Positions 23,320-36,152 of a DNA stretch of 64,000 nt are shown one piece after another. The stretch covers positions 16,678,001 to 16,742,000 of the forward strand of contig CM075943.1 of NCBI GenBank assembly GCA_038030265.1, given 5' to 3'. This stretch comes from Corythucha ciliata (Eukaryota; Arthropoda; Insecta; Hemiptera; Tingidae). The translations under genes and the position numbers were made by a program. The notes below the pieces were generated by a model, which saw only the letters and a program-made list of their open reading frames with translations, did no database searches and was not told where the DNA came from. The number at the start of each line of letters is the position of its first letter. Positions within the stretch are counted from its first letter, which is position 1.

Positions 23320-24030
23320 GAATTTGGCGTTTTCTCCACTTTAACCGCACATTAGAGTTTTTTTAAATTTTCAATCCAGGGCGTCTTCTCAATTTCATCG
23401 GTGAATTACCTATTTTCCTCCATTTTTAACCTTGAATTTGCGATTTTTCTCCATATTGGCAGCGTGTTGACGATTTTTCTCGATTTCTGCCGTAAATTAG
23501 CGCTTTTTCTCAAATTAACCCCCCCCCCCCTATTAGCCATTTTTCTTGATTTCATCCGCAAATTAGCGTTTTACCTAATTCCAGCCACAACATCGATTTT
23601 TCTATATTTCAGTCACAAAGAGTTTTTCCCCAATTTTCGCCTCGAATTAATTACCGATTTTTTTTTTTTTTTTTTTTTTTTTTTCACTTTTTGACACGAA
23701 GTTACCTTCAGACGCCGCGAATAATTGACGTTTTCTTCGTTTAAACCGCGCTCAGCGCTTCTTCTCAATTTTATCAGCGAATTAGTGAATTTCCTCTATT
23801 TTAACCGCGAATTAGCGAATTTTTCACCATTCGTGAGTTCGCGATTTTCCTGATTTTAGCAGCAAATGAGCGATTTTTCTCGATTTAGTACGAATTAGCA
23901 CTTTTTATTGATGTTAGCTGGGAATTAGAGCTTTTCCTCAATTTGATCCACGAACTTTTCCTTCAAAAACCGACAATTGTAGTTTCGACACTTCTAGCCT
24001 GTAATTAGCGCGTTTTATACACTTTATCAA
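23320..24030 (-). repeat. Family A array, reverse: left arm
   Basis: About 22 units (TTTTCTCAATTTCATCGGTG type). Contains a C-run at 23520 and a T-run near 23658-23684. Variant units lie at about 23693 and 23949. Same order as 17.76-18.5 kb, with a GCGCTTCTTCTCAATTT stretch shared with 17826 and 54836. Confidence 0.8.
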
Positions 24031-24049
24031 GTATAGCCAAGTATTTTTC

Positions 24050-24990
24050 TTAGTGTCAAAAATCGCGGCTAAAATTGCAAAAGAACGCTCATTCCCATTC
24101 ACGGATACAAATGAGAAAAGCTGCTAATTCGCAGCATTTGCTAAAAGCGCTAATTCACGACTGAAATGTAGAAGAATATCTAATTAGCAGTTAAAGTTGG
24201 GAGGAACGCTAATGCACGGCAAAATTTGAGAAAATTGCAAATTATAAATAACTGCTAAAATTGAGAAAAACCGCTAATTCACTAATAAAATTGACAAAAA
24301 GCGCGAATTAGCTATTAATTAAAATCATTAATTGAAACGTTATTTCGTGGATAAAGCTTATAGAAAAAAAGTTAATTCATGGATTTAAATGAAAAAATTC
24401 GGCTAATTCACGACTAAAATTTAAAGAAACATGAATCCGTGACTTCTGAGGGCAACTTCGAGCCTAAAACGCTTAGCTAAAAGTGAAAACAAATTTGATA
24501 ATTCGGGGCAAAAATAGTCAGAAAAATTGCTAATTAGCGCGGCTGAAATTAGGATAAAGGCTTTTTTGCAGCTCAAAATGAAAAAAAGTGCTATAAAACG
24601 TGAGAAAAAGTGCTAATTCGCTGGTATAAAGGTAAAAATCGCTCATTTCTATTATGAAAACTCCAATTAATGGGGGAAAAAATGAGAAAAATTGCTAACG
24701 TGGGATAAAGACGCTTGAGAAATTGAGGCTTTAAAACGTAGAAGTGTTGTTTAGTTGGACGGTTTAAGAAAAAAAAAGCGTTCATTCGTGACTAAAATGG
24801 AGAAAAAGCCATGGCTGGAAGGGGTAAAATCGGTGATTCGCGATAGAAATTAACAAAAACCGCTTAATCACGATTGAGAAATACGGCTCATTCGCAGCTA
24901 AAATTTAGAAAACAGCAATTCGCAGTTTCTTCGAGGCATCTTCGTGTGGCTTAAATTGAGAAAAAGACACAATCGAACGCTATGTGCGAA
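24050..24990 (+). repeat. Family A array, forward: right arm
   Basis: About 30 forward units. The variant TGACTTCTGAGGGCAACTTC lies at 24439. Parallels 18.9-19.75 kb in unit order (for example CTAATTAGCGCGGCTGAAAT at about 24532 and about 19524). Confidence 0.8.
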
Positions 24991-24999
24991 ATAGTATAA

Positions 25000-25127
25000 A
25001 TGCATTATATTAGAACGAGTGGGTAAAGTGTGATTTTACCCGCGAGTTTTTTTTTAGTGACATTTTAGCCACAGTAGCGCGAATTATTATATTATACAAC
25101 GAGTGGATAAAGTGTGATTTTACCTGC

Positions 25128-25178
<51 letters not shown>

Positions 25179-25660
25179 TGAACGAGGCCATACAACGTAC
25201 GCCGCAGGTACAATCCACTTTTCCAGGAGTTTTATACGCTATTTTTCGCATGATGCCAGACGACTTTAGCAGACAGTTGCGATCTTGTCCGTTGGGACAT
25301 AGTGAGAACAAAGTAAAGGACGTGTTCCTCCATCATCGCGAACACCTTTCATGACGTCTAAAACTCACATACCAGCACTGAGAAATGGAAAGGCTAAATG
25401 GAACCCGCGGTGAAAAAGTCTGATAACCTCAGTTTCGCTAACTTTCAAAACAGTGGTTAAAATTCAACTTTATAGAAACAGTGGCTAAATAGTATTTTTC
25501 ACAACGAGTGAGGAAAGCGTCACTTTATGCGCGAGTTGTGTTTAGCGATCGAGGCTAAGCCGCTATTTTCCGCTTAACCGACCAAATGTGAGGCACTTCA
25601 CCACGACTCACTCCAAACACGTCACTCCTAACAGTGACGGAAAGGCCATAAACATTTAAT
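25000..25660 (+). repeat. Cluster of dispersed repeat R3 copies
   Basis: Three forward copies, at 25007-25060, 25088-25189 and 25492-25560. Each has ACGAGTG, a GTAAAGTGTGATTTTAC or GGAAAGCGTCACTTTA block, then GCGAG, T-run and AGTGA or AGCGATCGAGGC. In the second copy the short T-run (nine T in the first) has become 47 T (25130-25176). Sequence after copies two and three is also related (GACGGAAAGGCCATAAA against GAGAAATGGAAAGGCTAAA). Element type unknown. Confidence 0.75.
25130..25176. repeat. Poly-T tract (47 T) inside R3
   Basis: Sits at the position of a 9-T run in the neighbouring copy, so it is an expansion. Confidence 0.95.
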
Positions 25661-25679
25661 TTTATAATTCACTCGAAAA

Positions 25680-28600
25680 TTGCATGTAACTGGCATTGAG
25701 CCCCCCCCCCCCCAACCTTAGGCGGCTAATTTTTTCCTCTGGCACCCTCTGGTTTCAGCCACTCCGATAGTTTCATCGCCTCTTTCAAGGAAATGGATGT
25801 AAAAATGGGTTTCATGAGATGATAAGGGCTTCAATTGGCTCGTATAACACACGAGCAAAAAAAAAAGATCAGAATTAAAAATTTGCGTTACATATCCATC
25901 GTAACGATAATGTTGTCCAGGTAATTTCGAATGAGTAAGCACGCTACAAGATATTTTTAGCACGCTTTTTATAATACAAAGCCGTAGGAGACAGAAATGG
26001 GACGACCCACCTCACTTAATGTCCGAAGGTTTCTCCGCATGCGAAAAACCCACCTTGGCGAGAGAGTGGAGGAAAACGCCCGTGGCAAAAATCCACTTAA
26101 AATACCAAGGACAGTTAAGGACGTTTTGGCAATCTCCTTTTTCTGCTTCTTTCCTTTTTCATCATGCAACCCCGCAGCAGGAGACGCTTGTGTGCGTTGT
26201 TTTCACCATAAACCATTCTACGTTTAGAATGCAGAGATTTCCGATAGTCTCGGGAAAACTGACAAGAGACACTAAAGGTTTTGGTAGTAGTGAAGGTGTG
26301 GGCTCGGCATTTTTAACTTTTTTTTCAAATAATAATAAAAAAAATTAATCGCTCGCCCTAGAGGGCGGTGATAGTAGGAAAGGGAAAAGTGGTTGGGGGG
26401 GAGGTTATAAAATTTTGTATATAGAATTGAGGGTTGGCCTGAGGCTTGTGATTAACTACACTGCCATGATTAGAGGGTACAGCACATTTAACGTCACGAA
26501 AAAGTGGGAAAAGGGGTTCAGGGGTTCCGTTATCAGAATTACATTTTTTTGGGAGATTTTTAAAAAGGAATTTTACCACCCTCCCTCCAATTTAATAAAA
26601 AAGGCACGCCTTTTAGCTCGGTTCCTCCAATAAGAAAAAAAATTGCAATTAAAGTTTTTGTTTCCACGGTTATTCCAGAGTCAAGTGGCTACTCTCCCCC
26701 CTCCCCCTACAGCCACCCCAAAGCAAGTCATTAATTTTTTTACAAGTATTTATTTCCCCACCCTTAATAGGACACTGCTAATGGGCCGGCATTTTTATGA
26801 GTTTTTAGAGAGACGTTTTTACGGCCCCGCGCTTTGGCTCTTACCACCCTGACGACTTTGAGGAAGTACTCCCCTTCTATATGTGTATAATACCCCGGGC
26901 ATCAAACCTTTGTGTCCTTCCAATGCTTCAATATCCATTCTTGAGCTTCGAAATGAGAGTGAGAGATAGCTACAGAGGTGGGGGGGGAGGCATGGAAATT
27001 TCAACGCATTTTTTCCGAACTCTCTACTCCCCTATATCCAACTCTATCATCTCTTTGAAAAAAAAATTTAAAAAATGTTCCAATATTAATAATAACCACC
27101 ATTAAACGGCCTTAATTGACAGAGCAAGATAAGAAACAGGGAAGAAAAATAAAAAGAAGTTTAAGGAAGAAGAAGAAGAAGAAGGCCTTCGGGGAGAACG
27201 CGCTACAGCCTTTTTCCTCTTTCTTTATCCGTTTCAAACGCTCCTTTTTTTCCCCTAATACTTTTCTCTTCTTTTCAGAGGCCCACCAAACCGGAGGCCC
27301 ACACCACCAAAAAAAAGGTACATGTGTCCTTTATATCACGCGTCATTGCTCGCACATCACAAACCATTAGAATAAACCTAGATAGTGGCGGCGGGCTATG
27401 AAAGAAAGAAAAGTGTGACGGCGGTTCGAGGGAGGGGTTATTTTTGTCTCAATTAAACTCCGTATAACTTGGGGGCCTGAAGAAGAAGAAGACCCCAAAA
27501 AAAGAGGCTTATATGGCTTATAATACCGCAACTTAATCCTCGTTATTCATATGGTAATGATTTGCCGGGGAGGAGAGTTTTTTTTTTTTTTTTACTGTGC
27601 CGCTTCCCAAGAAGTTCCATAAAAATGGGAGGGGGGATGTAGGGAATTCGAATTTCGGTCAACTGAGAGCATCCTTACAGAGTGCTATCGATTTCAAAGT
27701 AGGAAAATCGTCATTTCATGCGAATGAGTGGACTCAAACAGTGGTGTTTGAGTCTTTTTTTTCCTCGTGAGAAGTAGAGGATTTTATAGGATTAAAAGTC
27801 TCGACTGTAATTTAGTTCTGCTGTCATGGGAGCACGATTGAGAAAGATTTCAATGGGAAAAGGGCGTCAAATCAGGTTTTGAGCTTACTAACGAGATGCT
27901 TGTTTGACAATGCCAATTCTACTGTTGCATTTTCTTTCCTTCGATCGATGGATTAATTGAACAACAGTAAAATTTCACTATAATAAAAGCGTTGCTGTTG
28001 AAAACAGGAGCCTTAGCCTTCGCCGCGGTAAAGCTGGTGTGAAAATAAGCGAAGTTGCAGATTGGACTCTGGCTATATGAGCGTGATCTAATTTACCATC
28101 ATCCTGTCCCCCTGCACACGTACATGATCAATCCAAGTCCAACGTAAGAATGGCGTTGTGCCGCAGGGTTGAGGGTTTGAACTAAAGTTCAATCTCAGGC
28201 CTTTCTGCGAGGACCAAAAAGGCCCTCAGGGTAAAATAGAATTCTCTGTGCTGGTGATGGAGGTGGCGGGGGGGGGGGCTGGCGATAGGAAAAAGAGAGA
28301 AGGCCCACACTGGTTGCGCTCTATTAATGCATTTTGCCACGCATTCCAGGGTCCCAACACTATATACTAACTTGTTTGGGTAGATGAGTGAAAGAGGCGG
28401 CGACGGGATGCTGGAGTGTGGTGGAGGGGTCCACCAGTACATGCATCTTTTACTCTACGGGACTTCACCTCGACCTATCCTGTCTCACTCACTCGTCTCC
28501 ACCGGAGTTCTTTTCATGCCTGAGCATGGAAGAGAGAGAAAAAATTGGGGTAGAGGGGGGGAGGGGAAAGTAGGGTAGGTGAGGACGAGATTTGAAGAAG

Positions 28601-31190
28601 AAACGAAGAGAACAAGAAGACTGCCCTCGCGGTGGGTATCTGATCCGCGTCAAGACCAGTTTCTTCCTTCAGGAAGGATCCATTCCTTTCCCCTCCGCCC
28701 CCGTACACACAAGGCCCAGCATCCCCCGGGCCTCTCTCCTCTCATCCTATCACCTCGAAAACACGCAACTCCACCTCTGTGGATGTCTCTCTTTCTAAGT
28801 GACGTTATCTGACCGAGGCGACGATATTCATTTTTACAATCAATTAACGACAATTGCATTCGAACGGAGCGTTGAAAAATCGTTTTACAATTTAATTTTC
28901 AGTTCCAAAGAGACGGCCTATTATTAAATATGTCATTATCCTACACAGAAGACATTCTCTCTCAAATCAATGCCGCGTCTAACAATACAATCTAGCTGGT
29001 AGAAAACTAGTAATCTTACCTTTTTGTTTTTTTCAGTTTTCTTTAGAAATCGGTAATGGAAATGATAGGGTTAGGACGATTATTACAGGTACAATTTAAA
29101 CTGATAGATGTGAGCCAGGAAAAACTATAAATTGTGGAATTACCATTCCAGGCTATTTGGATAGCTCTTCTTCTTCTTTTTTTTTTTTTTTTTTTTCTTT
29201 CTTTTTTTTCTTTCTTTTTTTTTTAAGGGAACCTGACGGGCCCGATTTAGTTAATCCTCTTCGACAAATAAAGGTGATTCCAACGATGAATTCATTACTC
29301 GGATCAGTCTTGCATCCTTGGTTGTTGTGGGGGGGGGGGAGGCAGTAATGTTCGTTCCCTGATTTTGTTTCACTCATCACGTTTCACCAGTTAAGGCGAC
29401 GTTATGAATGAAATTCGATTCATCGCGGGGGGAATTTCAGTTTAATTTGTGGCGTCTCGCCTTGTTCAACAACAGGTTTTCTGTGGGACCCAAAAAAAAA
29501 AAAAAAAAAATCCTTAGCTGATGCTGCGACCCTGGTCCACTGGTTAGGCAATGTAAGTTACGGGCTTTAATGATTGCCACTTGTATCGAAAACTATTTAA
29601 TATTGATGCGGAGTCGTTAGGGAATTGTTCTGCGTTCTTGCGTTTTTTTGTTTTTTTTTGTTTTTTTTTTTGTTTTGTGGTTGAATCTTTTATTGCTACT
29701 GTTTGGCTGTCTATAAAAATTTTGACCGAGCGCGCTAAGACAACTTTTTTTATCGCTCTCTTCGTATTTATTTTTCAAAGAAAAAGTCCCCCGTACAAAA
29801 AAAAACAAAAAAAAAACGTGTCTTGTACTGTCATTTGTGCAACACGAATCCCGGCCCCCACAACTGACGCATCTATCATTTTGTAGATATTATAATTCCT
29901 TTAAACTTCCCACTCCTTTTTTTTTTACGGAAAGGGAGGGGAAAAGTATTACGTGTATTTTTCACTGTCTACCTCGCACACTTTAAAACTTTGTTCTGAC
30001 GGTCGTATTCACGGCAGTAAGCATAATATGTAAAACACACACGACTTGTATAAAAGCGCTTGACATATTTTCAATCCCACCCCGGAGGGTTTTTTATTTT
30101 TTTATTTTTCGTTGTTTATGGTTAATGTCCTCGTTGTGGTTGTACCGACTTGTAAAAACTGAACAAAAGAATGCTTTCGAGACTCGGTGCTTATTTAATA
30201 AAAGACAAGAGAGAGAGAGAGAAGAAAAAAAGACTTTCGGACACCTAATAACGTATATCCGAGCGTGTGACGTTTATGTTTAAGAAGACAAAATATCTAT
30301 AAACTAAGTTCCTATACGACAGTCGTCAAATCATAAACGCAACATCGCTAAGGTCGCTCATATTTTCAAATGTATTCGATTTGAATTTAATATTTTGACA
30401 CGTTTACCACAACAAAGTTGTTGCAGAAACGAAGGAAATTATGGCTTTTTCAAAACATGCGTGGATAAACGGATAAGATAAGCGGTTTGAATGTTATAGA
30501 GGAGAATGCTCGCGGGAGGGAGGGAGGGCAGGTCTCTTGGTCCACGTGCGACTTGTGGCCGTGAAAAATGGGCGTTTTGGAGTTTGAGCATTAACAATAC
30601 TAAACGGCGAACTTCTCTCATCTCTCTAAATGAAACAGTCGTTGATGGTGAGGAGGACGGTGTATGATGGGACGCAGATTGAATTCCCTGTTTCAGAAAA
30701 GGGTGTAATTTCCGACAGTGATAACAAATTGTATGAAGGTCCCCAGAAACTGTGGTCACGCCCCTTCCCCCCTCCACCATGATGATAATGCACTTGACGA
30801 GAAAAGAAGACTTGTGGGCAAAAGAATAAAATCACTACCTAATTACAGAACTACGGACATTTTTCAAGTAAATTTTGAAACTCGGGCTGTATGAAAAATT
30901 GAAAAAGACCCGCGGGGGACTCTGAAAATTGTCAATATTCGTGCTGTTGTTTCGCGATGTGAAAACAACGCGAAATACGCCAAAAAATGAATATAAGCAA
31001 GCAAAAAAAACAAACAAAAAACTACCTCCTTGAGCGAAGAAGAAATGTTTATCCATTCAGTCTGACAAAATTTGTTGACTTAAGGAATTCAGTAAGCCGT
31101 GTTTGAGTTTTAAGTTCATATTTAAATATTTATTCTACGAGAAATAAGTGAGGATGCTCAAATAGTTATGCGGCTACAAATGGCTTTACT
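25680..31190. other. Unique island 4, no gene identified
   Basis: The longest array-free stretch. It has frequent homopolymers (C-run 25701, G-run 28269, T-run 29177, A-run 29493) and GAA repeats near 27168. Open frames stay at or below 113 codons and show nothing recognisable. A polypyrimidine tract and CAG at 27260-27278 precede a 39-nt segment followed by GGTACATG, the best splice-like pair I saw. It could be intronic or intergenic DNA. Confidence 0.4.
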
Positions 31191-31249
31191 CTTTTTAGCG
31201 ATGCACGACAGCGAGTCCGAGATTGAGACGAGACTTGAGTGCGGTCTCA

Positions 31250-32060
31250 AGTCTCGAAACTGAAAAACCGATATCGTTCTATAGGTCTCGCGCAACTATC
31301 GGGTATCGGAGAATTTTCGTGGGCCTGATGGCTCCTTTCAAAACACATAAATTAGGTCCTATAAGTTTGATTTATCACGTCAAAACCATAAGAGAGATTG
31401 CTCCACAGATCTTTATTTTATCGTTCATAAATAGAAATTTCACGGCAAATTAAGTTTACGGCGCGCTGTTGACTCTGAAAATGATCACTCTGGCCCTAAA
31501 AAAAAATATTGTGAACCAAGAAATGGCTACAATCTGCGGATTGGGCACTTGAAGAAATCAATTTTATGGATTTGGCACTTTAAAAAAGCAAGTTTCGCAT
31601 ATCGGCACACCAGAAAACGTGGGGTTGGCTCCTTAAAAAATGTTAACTTCACGTTCTTGGACGTTCCCTCAATTTAAAGAGCGATTTCGTGGGTCAGTCT
31701 CCTTTTAAGAACAAAATTTCGAAAGGGGGGGGGGCATTCAAAACGAATTTCGTTGGATTGAAAAAAAAAATAATTTCGTGTTCTGCTCACTCAAAAAGGC
31801 AATTCGGTGGGCCTGGTATTTTCAAAAAACAAAATCTCAGTGTTGATTCTTTAAAAATCCAATTTCACAGGGTTGACTCACTCACAAACGAAACAATTTC
31901 GTGGGCTTTGATGTGTGAAATCGACGGATTGTCTCATTCAAATAATCATTTCCGCGGATTTAGCTCGTTCAAACCCAGAATTTTGCAGATCTGGCCCTTT
32001 CAGAAACCAATTTCGCGGATTCGGCCCCTTTAAAAACGAAATTTCTTAGGGTTGGCCCAT
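31250..32060 (+). repeat. Family C array, forward
   Basis: About 25 diverged units of the type AATTTCGTGGGTTTGGCTC with CTTTAAAAAACC-like tails (for example at 31555, 31680, 31800 and 31980). A GA/GT microsatellite follows at 32082-32116. The 114-codon frame at 31689-32033 is a translation of the repeat. Confidence 0.8.
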
Positions 32061-32244
32061 GTCTGCTGCTGCTATCCAAGAGAGAGAGAGAGTGTGTGTA
32101 TGAGAGTGAGTGAGAGTTTGGTTGCCGCTGGGGGTGTGTTCCTCCTTTAGATTCGCCCCTGTCCCGTACAGAGAGTTAAATTCGTGGAAAAACGTGAAAT
32201 TCTGGACATTTAGGAGTTTTCCTAGCTCTGTGGAAGGGGGGGGG

Positions 32245-32465
32245 GCTGATCGCGACTAAAGTTAAGAGAATCACGAATTCATGGATATAAAAATGAAAAA
32301 AGGCGCTAAATTGAGGATAAATGCTAAACAAGGAAGTAAAAAAATGAGGAAAAATGCTAAAATGGAGCTAAATTTAAGGAAAACATCTAATTCGCTGGAA
32401 AAAAAATGACGAAAACACTTCATTCGCAGCTGAAATTGAGAAAAAATGCCAATTCGTTGCAGACA
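32245..32465 (+). repeat. Family A fragment, forward
   Basis: Six to seven diverged A units, following a G-run at 32237. Confidence 0.65.
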
Positions 32466-33560
32466 TTTTGCGGGTTTGGGTTACCATAAATTAATTTTGT
32501 GAGATTTCCACTAACAAACAATGGATTTTGCGGGTCTGGCTCCTAAAAAAAAAAAAAAAAAAAAATGCGGATTTGGACCTGAAACTTCCAGTTTAGTTGA
32601 AATTAGTTCCTGAGACTTGCAATTTTGCAAACATTGAGAACCAAATTTTTGTGTTTTAGCTGAAATGAAACTGGCAATTTCACAAGAATGAAGACCCGAA
32701 AGTCACCCTGCCGCGGTTATTTGGCCGCAGAACTTCCAATTTCCACCGCTACACAAAAAGGCCCCAATACTAGCAATTTCGCTTTAAACCCGTAAGATAC
32801 TTAACTTGCAATTTCACAGAAATATAGGATCTGAAACTTGCGATTTCGCGAAAATTGCGCCTGAAAACATCCTGTTTCAATGACATCTGCCTACAAAATG
32901 TTACAATTTTGTTGAGGGCACGGCATGTAGGACTTATCAGCGAGCTTCCAACTTGGTTGATGGTGGCCTGCCCGGGGTCAGAGCCCACAAAAAACAATTT
33001 CAAACTTGCTACTTCACGGAAAATAAGCACAGAAACTTGCCGCATTTATCTGAAATTAAGCAACCCGTAATTTGCAATTTTTGCCGAAATGAGGGCACGA
33101 AACTCGCATTTTCGCAAGAATCAAGGCCTAAAACTGACAATTTCGCGTATACTCATCCCGAAATCTTGTAATTTCGCTCAAATTAGAACCAGAAATCGGC
33201 GCAAACTCCTTCAATTTTTAATTTTCAAATATAATTCAAGTTCAAATTAAAAGTTATTTAAGGATGCAGTCGGGACCGGTTTTGCTAGGGTTCACGCCTA
33301 AAAGGCCCTTATACTTGCAGTTTCGCTTAAATCAGTAGGTAGGTACGTGAAACTTTCAAAATCTTGAATATTCAAGGCAGGAAAATTCAAAATTTCGCGA
33401 ATATTCACGTTCAAAATGAAGCAACTAAGCGAGATTTTGTTGAGAAGACGCCGCGCCGACTAGCCCTCACGGTCACTATGAAAGTTCCCCGAAACTCGAA
33501 ATTTTGCGGAAATAAAGACCAAAAACTGGCAATTTTGCAAACTGAAATGGAGAAAAATCG
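32466..33560 (+). repeat. Family C then family E repeats
   Basis: Two or three C units (to about 32570) with an A-run near 32548. Then about 30 diverged units near GAAACTTGCAATTTCGC, spaced about 30-35 bp, with GAGGCCTGAAAC-type linkers. The AATTTCGC core is shared with A and C. Frames of 71-91 codons here are repeat-derived. Confidence 0.7.
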
Positions 33561-34472
33561 CTTACATGTTGGCAAAAATTAAGGAAAACGCTATTTCACG
33601 GACACTACGTGATCAAAAACTCGCTCAATCACGGCTAAAACTGACACTAACTGCTAATTCCCGCCTAAAATTGAAGTAGAACGCTTATCCCTGCCTAAAA
33701 TTTATGTACAACGCCCATTTATTTTGTAGCGTAAAAAATATAATTAAATTTTAAATTCGAGGAAAATTTTCGCATAAAGCGCTGTTAGCGGTTCAATTTG
33801 CAAACATGCGCTAATTTATAGCTAGGATTGAGGCATGCGGTGCGGACAAAAATTACTAATGTGAAGCAAAATTGAAAAAAAAACTCAATTCACTAAGCCT
33901 AATAAACGGCAGTCCCGCTTGTTCACGCGGCTAAAACTGATACAACCGCTAATGCCGGCTAAAATTTAGAAAATGCGTTAATTCGCGGCTAATACAACCA
34001 AGAGTGAGCTCTTTCGGAGCTACAGTAGAGAAAAACGCCTATTCACGGATTTTGTGGAAATCCCTCTAGATCGAAGCTGCGACATTGATTAAAAGCGGTG
34101 ATTCTGGGGTGAAATTAAGGAATAATTCACAGCTCAAGTTCAGAAATAGTTCTCAGCTATAAAATTAAAAAAACAAAAAGCGCTGATCCGCGGCTATAGA
34201 ACAATGGTGATAAACGGTAATTCGCATGACATAAAAAGTGAAGAAACGGAACGTTAACTCGTTGCTAAAACTGAGACAACCGGTAATTCCCGTCTAAACT
34301 TTAGATAAAGAGCTCAATCGCTGTAAAAAATGGAGAAAATTTACGGCTAAAGTGGACAAGAAGCTCTTATTCGCTGCTGAAACGGAGGAAAACGATGTAA
34401 AGTGTAGAACAATTTGAGAAAATCCGTAAATTCGCGGCTGAAATTGATGAAACGCAGCTGGCGGACGGAAAT
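33540..34472 (+). repeat. Family A array, forward
   Basis: About 28 units (CTAATTCGCGGCTAATACAA type). Ends at the GTGCATTTCATT inverted-repeat boundary. Confidence 0.75.
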
Positions 34473-35551
34473 AGTGCATTTCATTTCGTATGCGGATACC
34501 CTAAGCCGTCCCAGACCAGAAGTAACAACGTTGAGACCATGATTTGTTTCGTTAATGTTTGACCCTTCCAGGTACTGTTTGATGCCGGGTTTGTTTAAAC
34601 TGACTTAATGGAATTCAAAAGCTACTTCAAAATGAAATCATTGTACCGAATATAATGCTTCTGGAACCAACTGGTGATTTGAAGTGAATTTTTTACCAGT
34701 TCAAGCTATATTACCCCCCCCCCCCATCCAAGTCGATCGATTTGGCCCAAATGCAATACCGACCGGGGACTACTGATTTTTGTGCCAAAGCGCGTTCCGC
34801 TAAATTAATTTATTCGAGACTTATCGTGCTAACAATAAAACGGCCATAAATATATGTATCATATATATATATAGGGTGTACAAAAAGCGACTATGGGCAG
34901 AGAAAAACCAGTGAAGAGGCAACTCATTTCTGATCGAAATGACTATTGTTTCCGAGATATCCGCCATTTTCTGATTTTTTCAGAAACAGCTTGTTGCACA
35001 CGCAGTAATTGTTGCAATGGCAAAAATGATGAGCCCATTGGAAAGACCACAAAATTTTCTATTTAAAGAGCCTTTTTTAATACAGATCAGACGACGTCTA
35101 CTACGTTTTGAATCAGCTTATTGGCGAAAAAACGTAATTTTCTGACTACATCACCATATCACAAACACTTCCGGAATTAAGTTTCCTCGCTAATAAACTG
35201 ATTCAAAACGTAGTAAACGTCGTCTGATCTGGATAAAAATAGGCTCTTTAAATAGAAAATTTTGTGCTCTTTCCAATGCGCTCATCAATTTTGCCATTGC
35301 AACAATTATTGCGTGTGCAACAAGCTGTTTCTGAAAAAATCAGAAAATAGCGGATATCTCGGAAACAAAGCGGAATTTCGGAAAAGTGCAAATAGCCATT
35401 TCGATCAGAAATTTTGTACACCCTGTATAAATTCCGGAGACCACTGAATTCGTGTCCTAGAGGTTCTGAAACATGAAACAAACATGACATGACTCATGTT
35501 TGCCACCATCACGACGAGACCAATAAGTGCATTTTCAGAATGAAATGCACT
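34473..35551. mobile_element. Candidate outer element with short inverted ends
   Basis: AGTGCATTTCATT (34473-34485) is mirrored by AATGAAATGCACT (35539-35551). A TA precedes the inner GTGCATT on the left and follows it on the right. Family A sequence lies on both sides. The block contains the larger fold-back at 34874-35423, so the latter may be nested in it. Only about 13-14 bp of arm supports this, so it is tentative. Confidence 0.45.
34874..35423. mobile_element. Fold-back element with inverted arms of about 270 bp
   Basis: Begins GGGTGTACAAAAAG and ends TTTTGTACACCC. The two halves are reverse complements over most of their length. Matching words include TTTCTGATCGAAATG, GTTTCCGAGATATCCGC, AGAAACAGCTTGTTGCACAC, TTTCTATTTAAAGAGCC and CTACGTTTTGAATCAG. 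The left arm carries a different short segment after its first 15 bp. No transposase frame. The internal gap is under 60 bp, so the transcript would form a long hairpin. Confidence 0.85.
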
Positions 35552-35925
35552 AAAAATAATTCGCGACTAAAATTGAGAAAAAGTGCTTAGATCGCGGCAA
35601 AAATCGCTAATTCATGGCTATAATTGAGAAAACACAAATTCACGGCTCCTGTAGAGGCAAGTTTGTCGCTGAAACTCAGAAAAAAGAGAGAGATTTATGG
35701 TAGAAACCCCTCCCAAGATAAAATCCTAGACCCAATAGATCCGCCTAGATCCTCAACCCAAGAACAGGAAATGAGCGCTTTTCACAATTTCAGTCGCGAA
35801 TTAGCTAAGTTACTTCACTTTAAGCCATGAATTCGCATTTTCTCTATACTTTGGCCACTAAGTTTACTTCTGCAGAAACCGCTAATTAACATCTTCTCAA
35901 TTCCAACCACGCAAAGGCTTCCTTT
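35552..35925. repeat. Family A remnants, forward then reverse
   Basis: Forward units at 35555-35690 (including the variant CTCCTGTAGAGGCAAGTTTG) are followed by reverse units at 35775-35925. Confidence 0.65.
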
Positions 35926-35975
35926 AGCGTATATTTTCTTGGTGGCGCAATGAAATGTCATTTATTTATTCATTC

Positions 35976-36152
35976 AAGGCATGGTTTCTATGCGGCACTG
36001 TTCTGCCGCGCCGATATACCGCGTAGCGCATGCCTTTACACAGCGAGCGGTATTACGCCGATTACGCGGTATACTCACGTGGATTGCACGCGAGAACCAT
36101 TGTAAAACCGCGCCGCGTGATACCGCGTACATGAAGTGTGAAACGAGCCTTT
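35976..36152. mobile_element. Probable MITE with degraded ends
   Basis: The left end AAGGCATGGTTTC and right end GAAACGAGCCTT are imperfect reverse complements. The GC-rich interior has several ATACCGCG words (ATACCGCGTA at about 36015, TACGCGGTAT at about 36063, ATACCGCGTA at about 36120) that can pair. It stands out from its AT-rich neighbourhood. No reading frame of note. Confidence 0.5.

Noticed and set aside
31689..32033. 114-codon frame with internal repeats (possible repeat protein)
   Set aside because: The periodicity is that of the family C DNA repeat, and other C arrays do not keep the frame.
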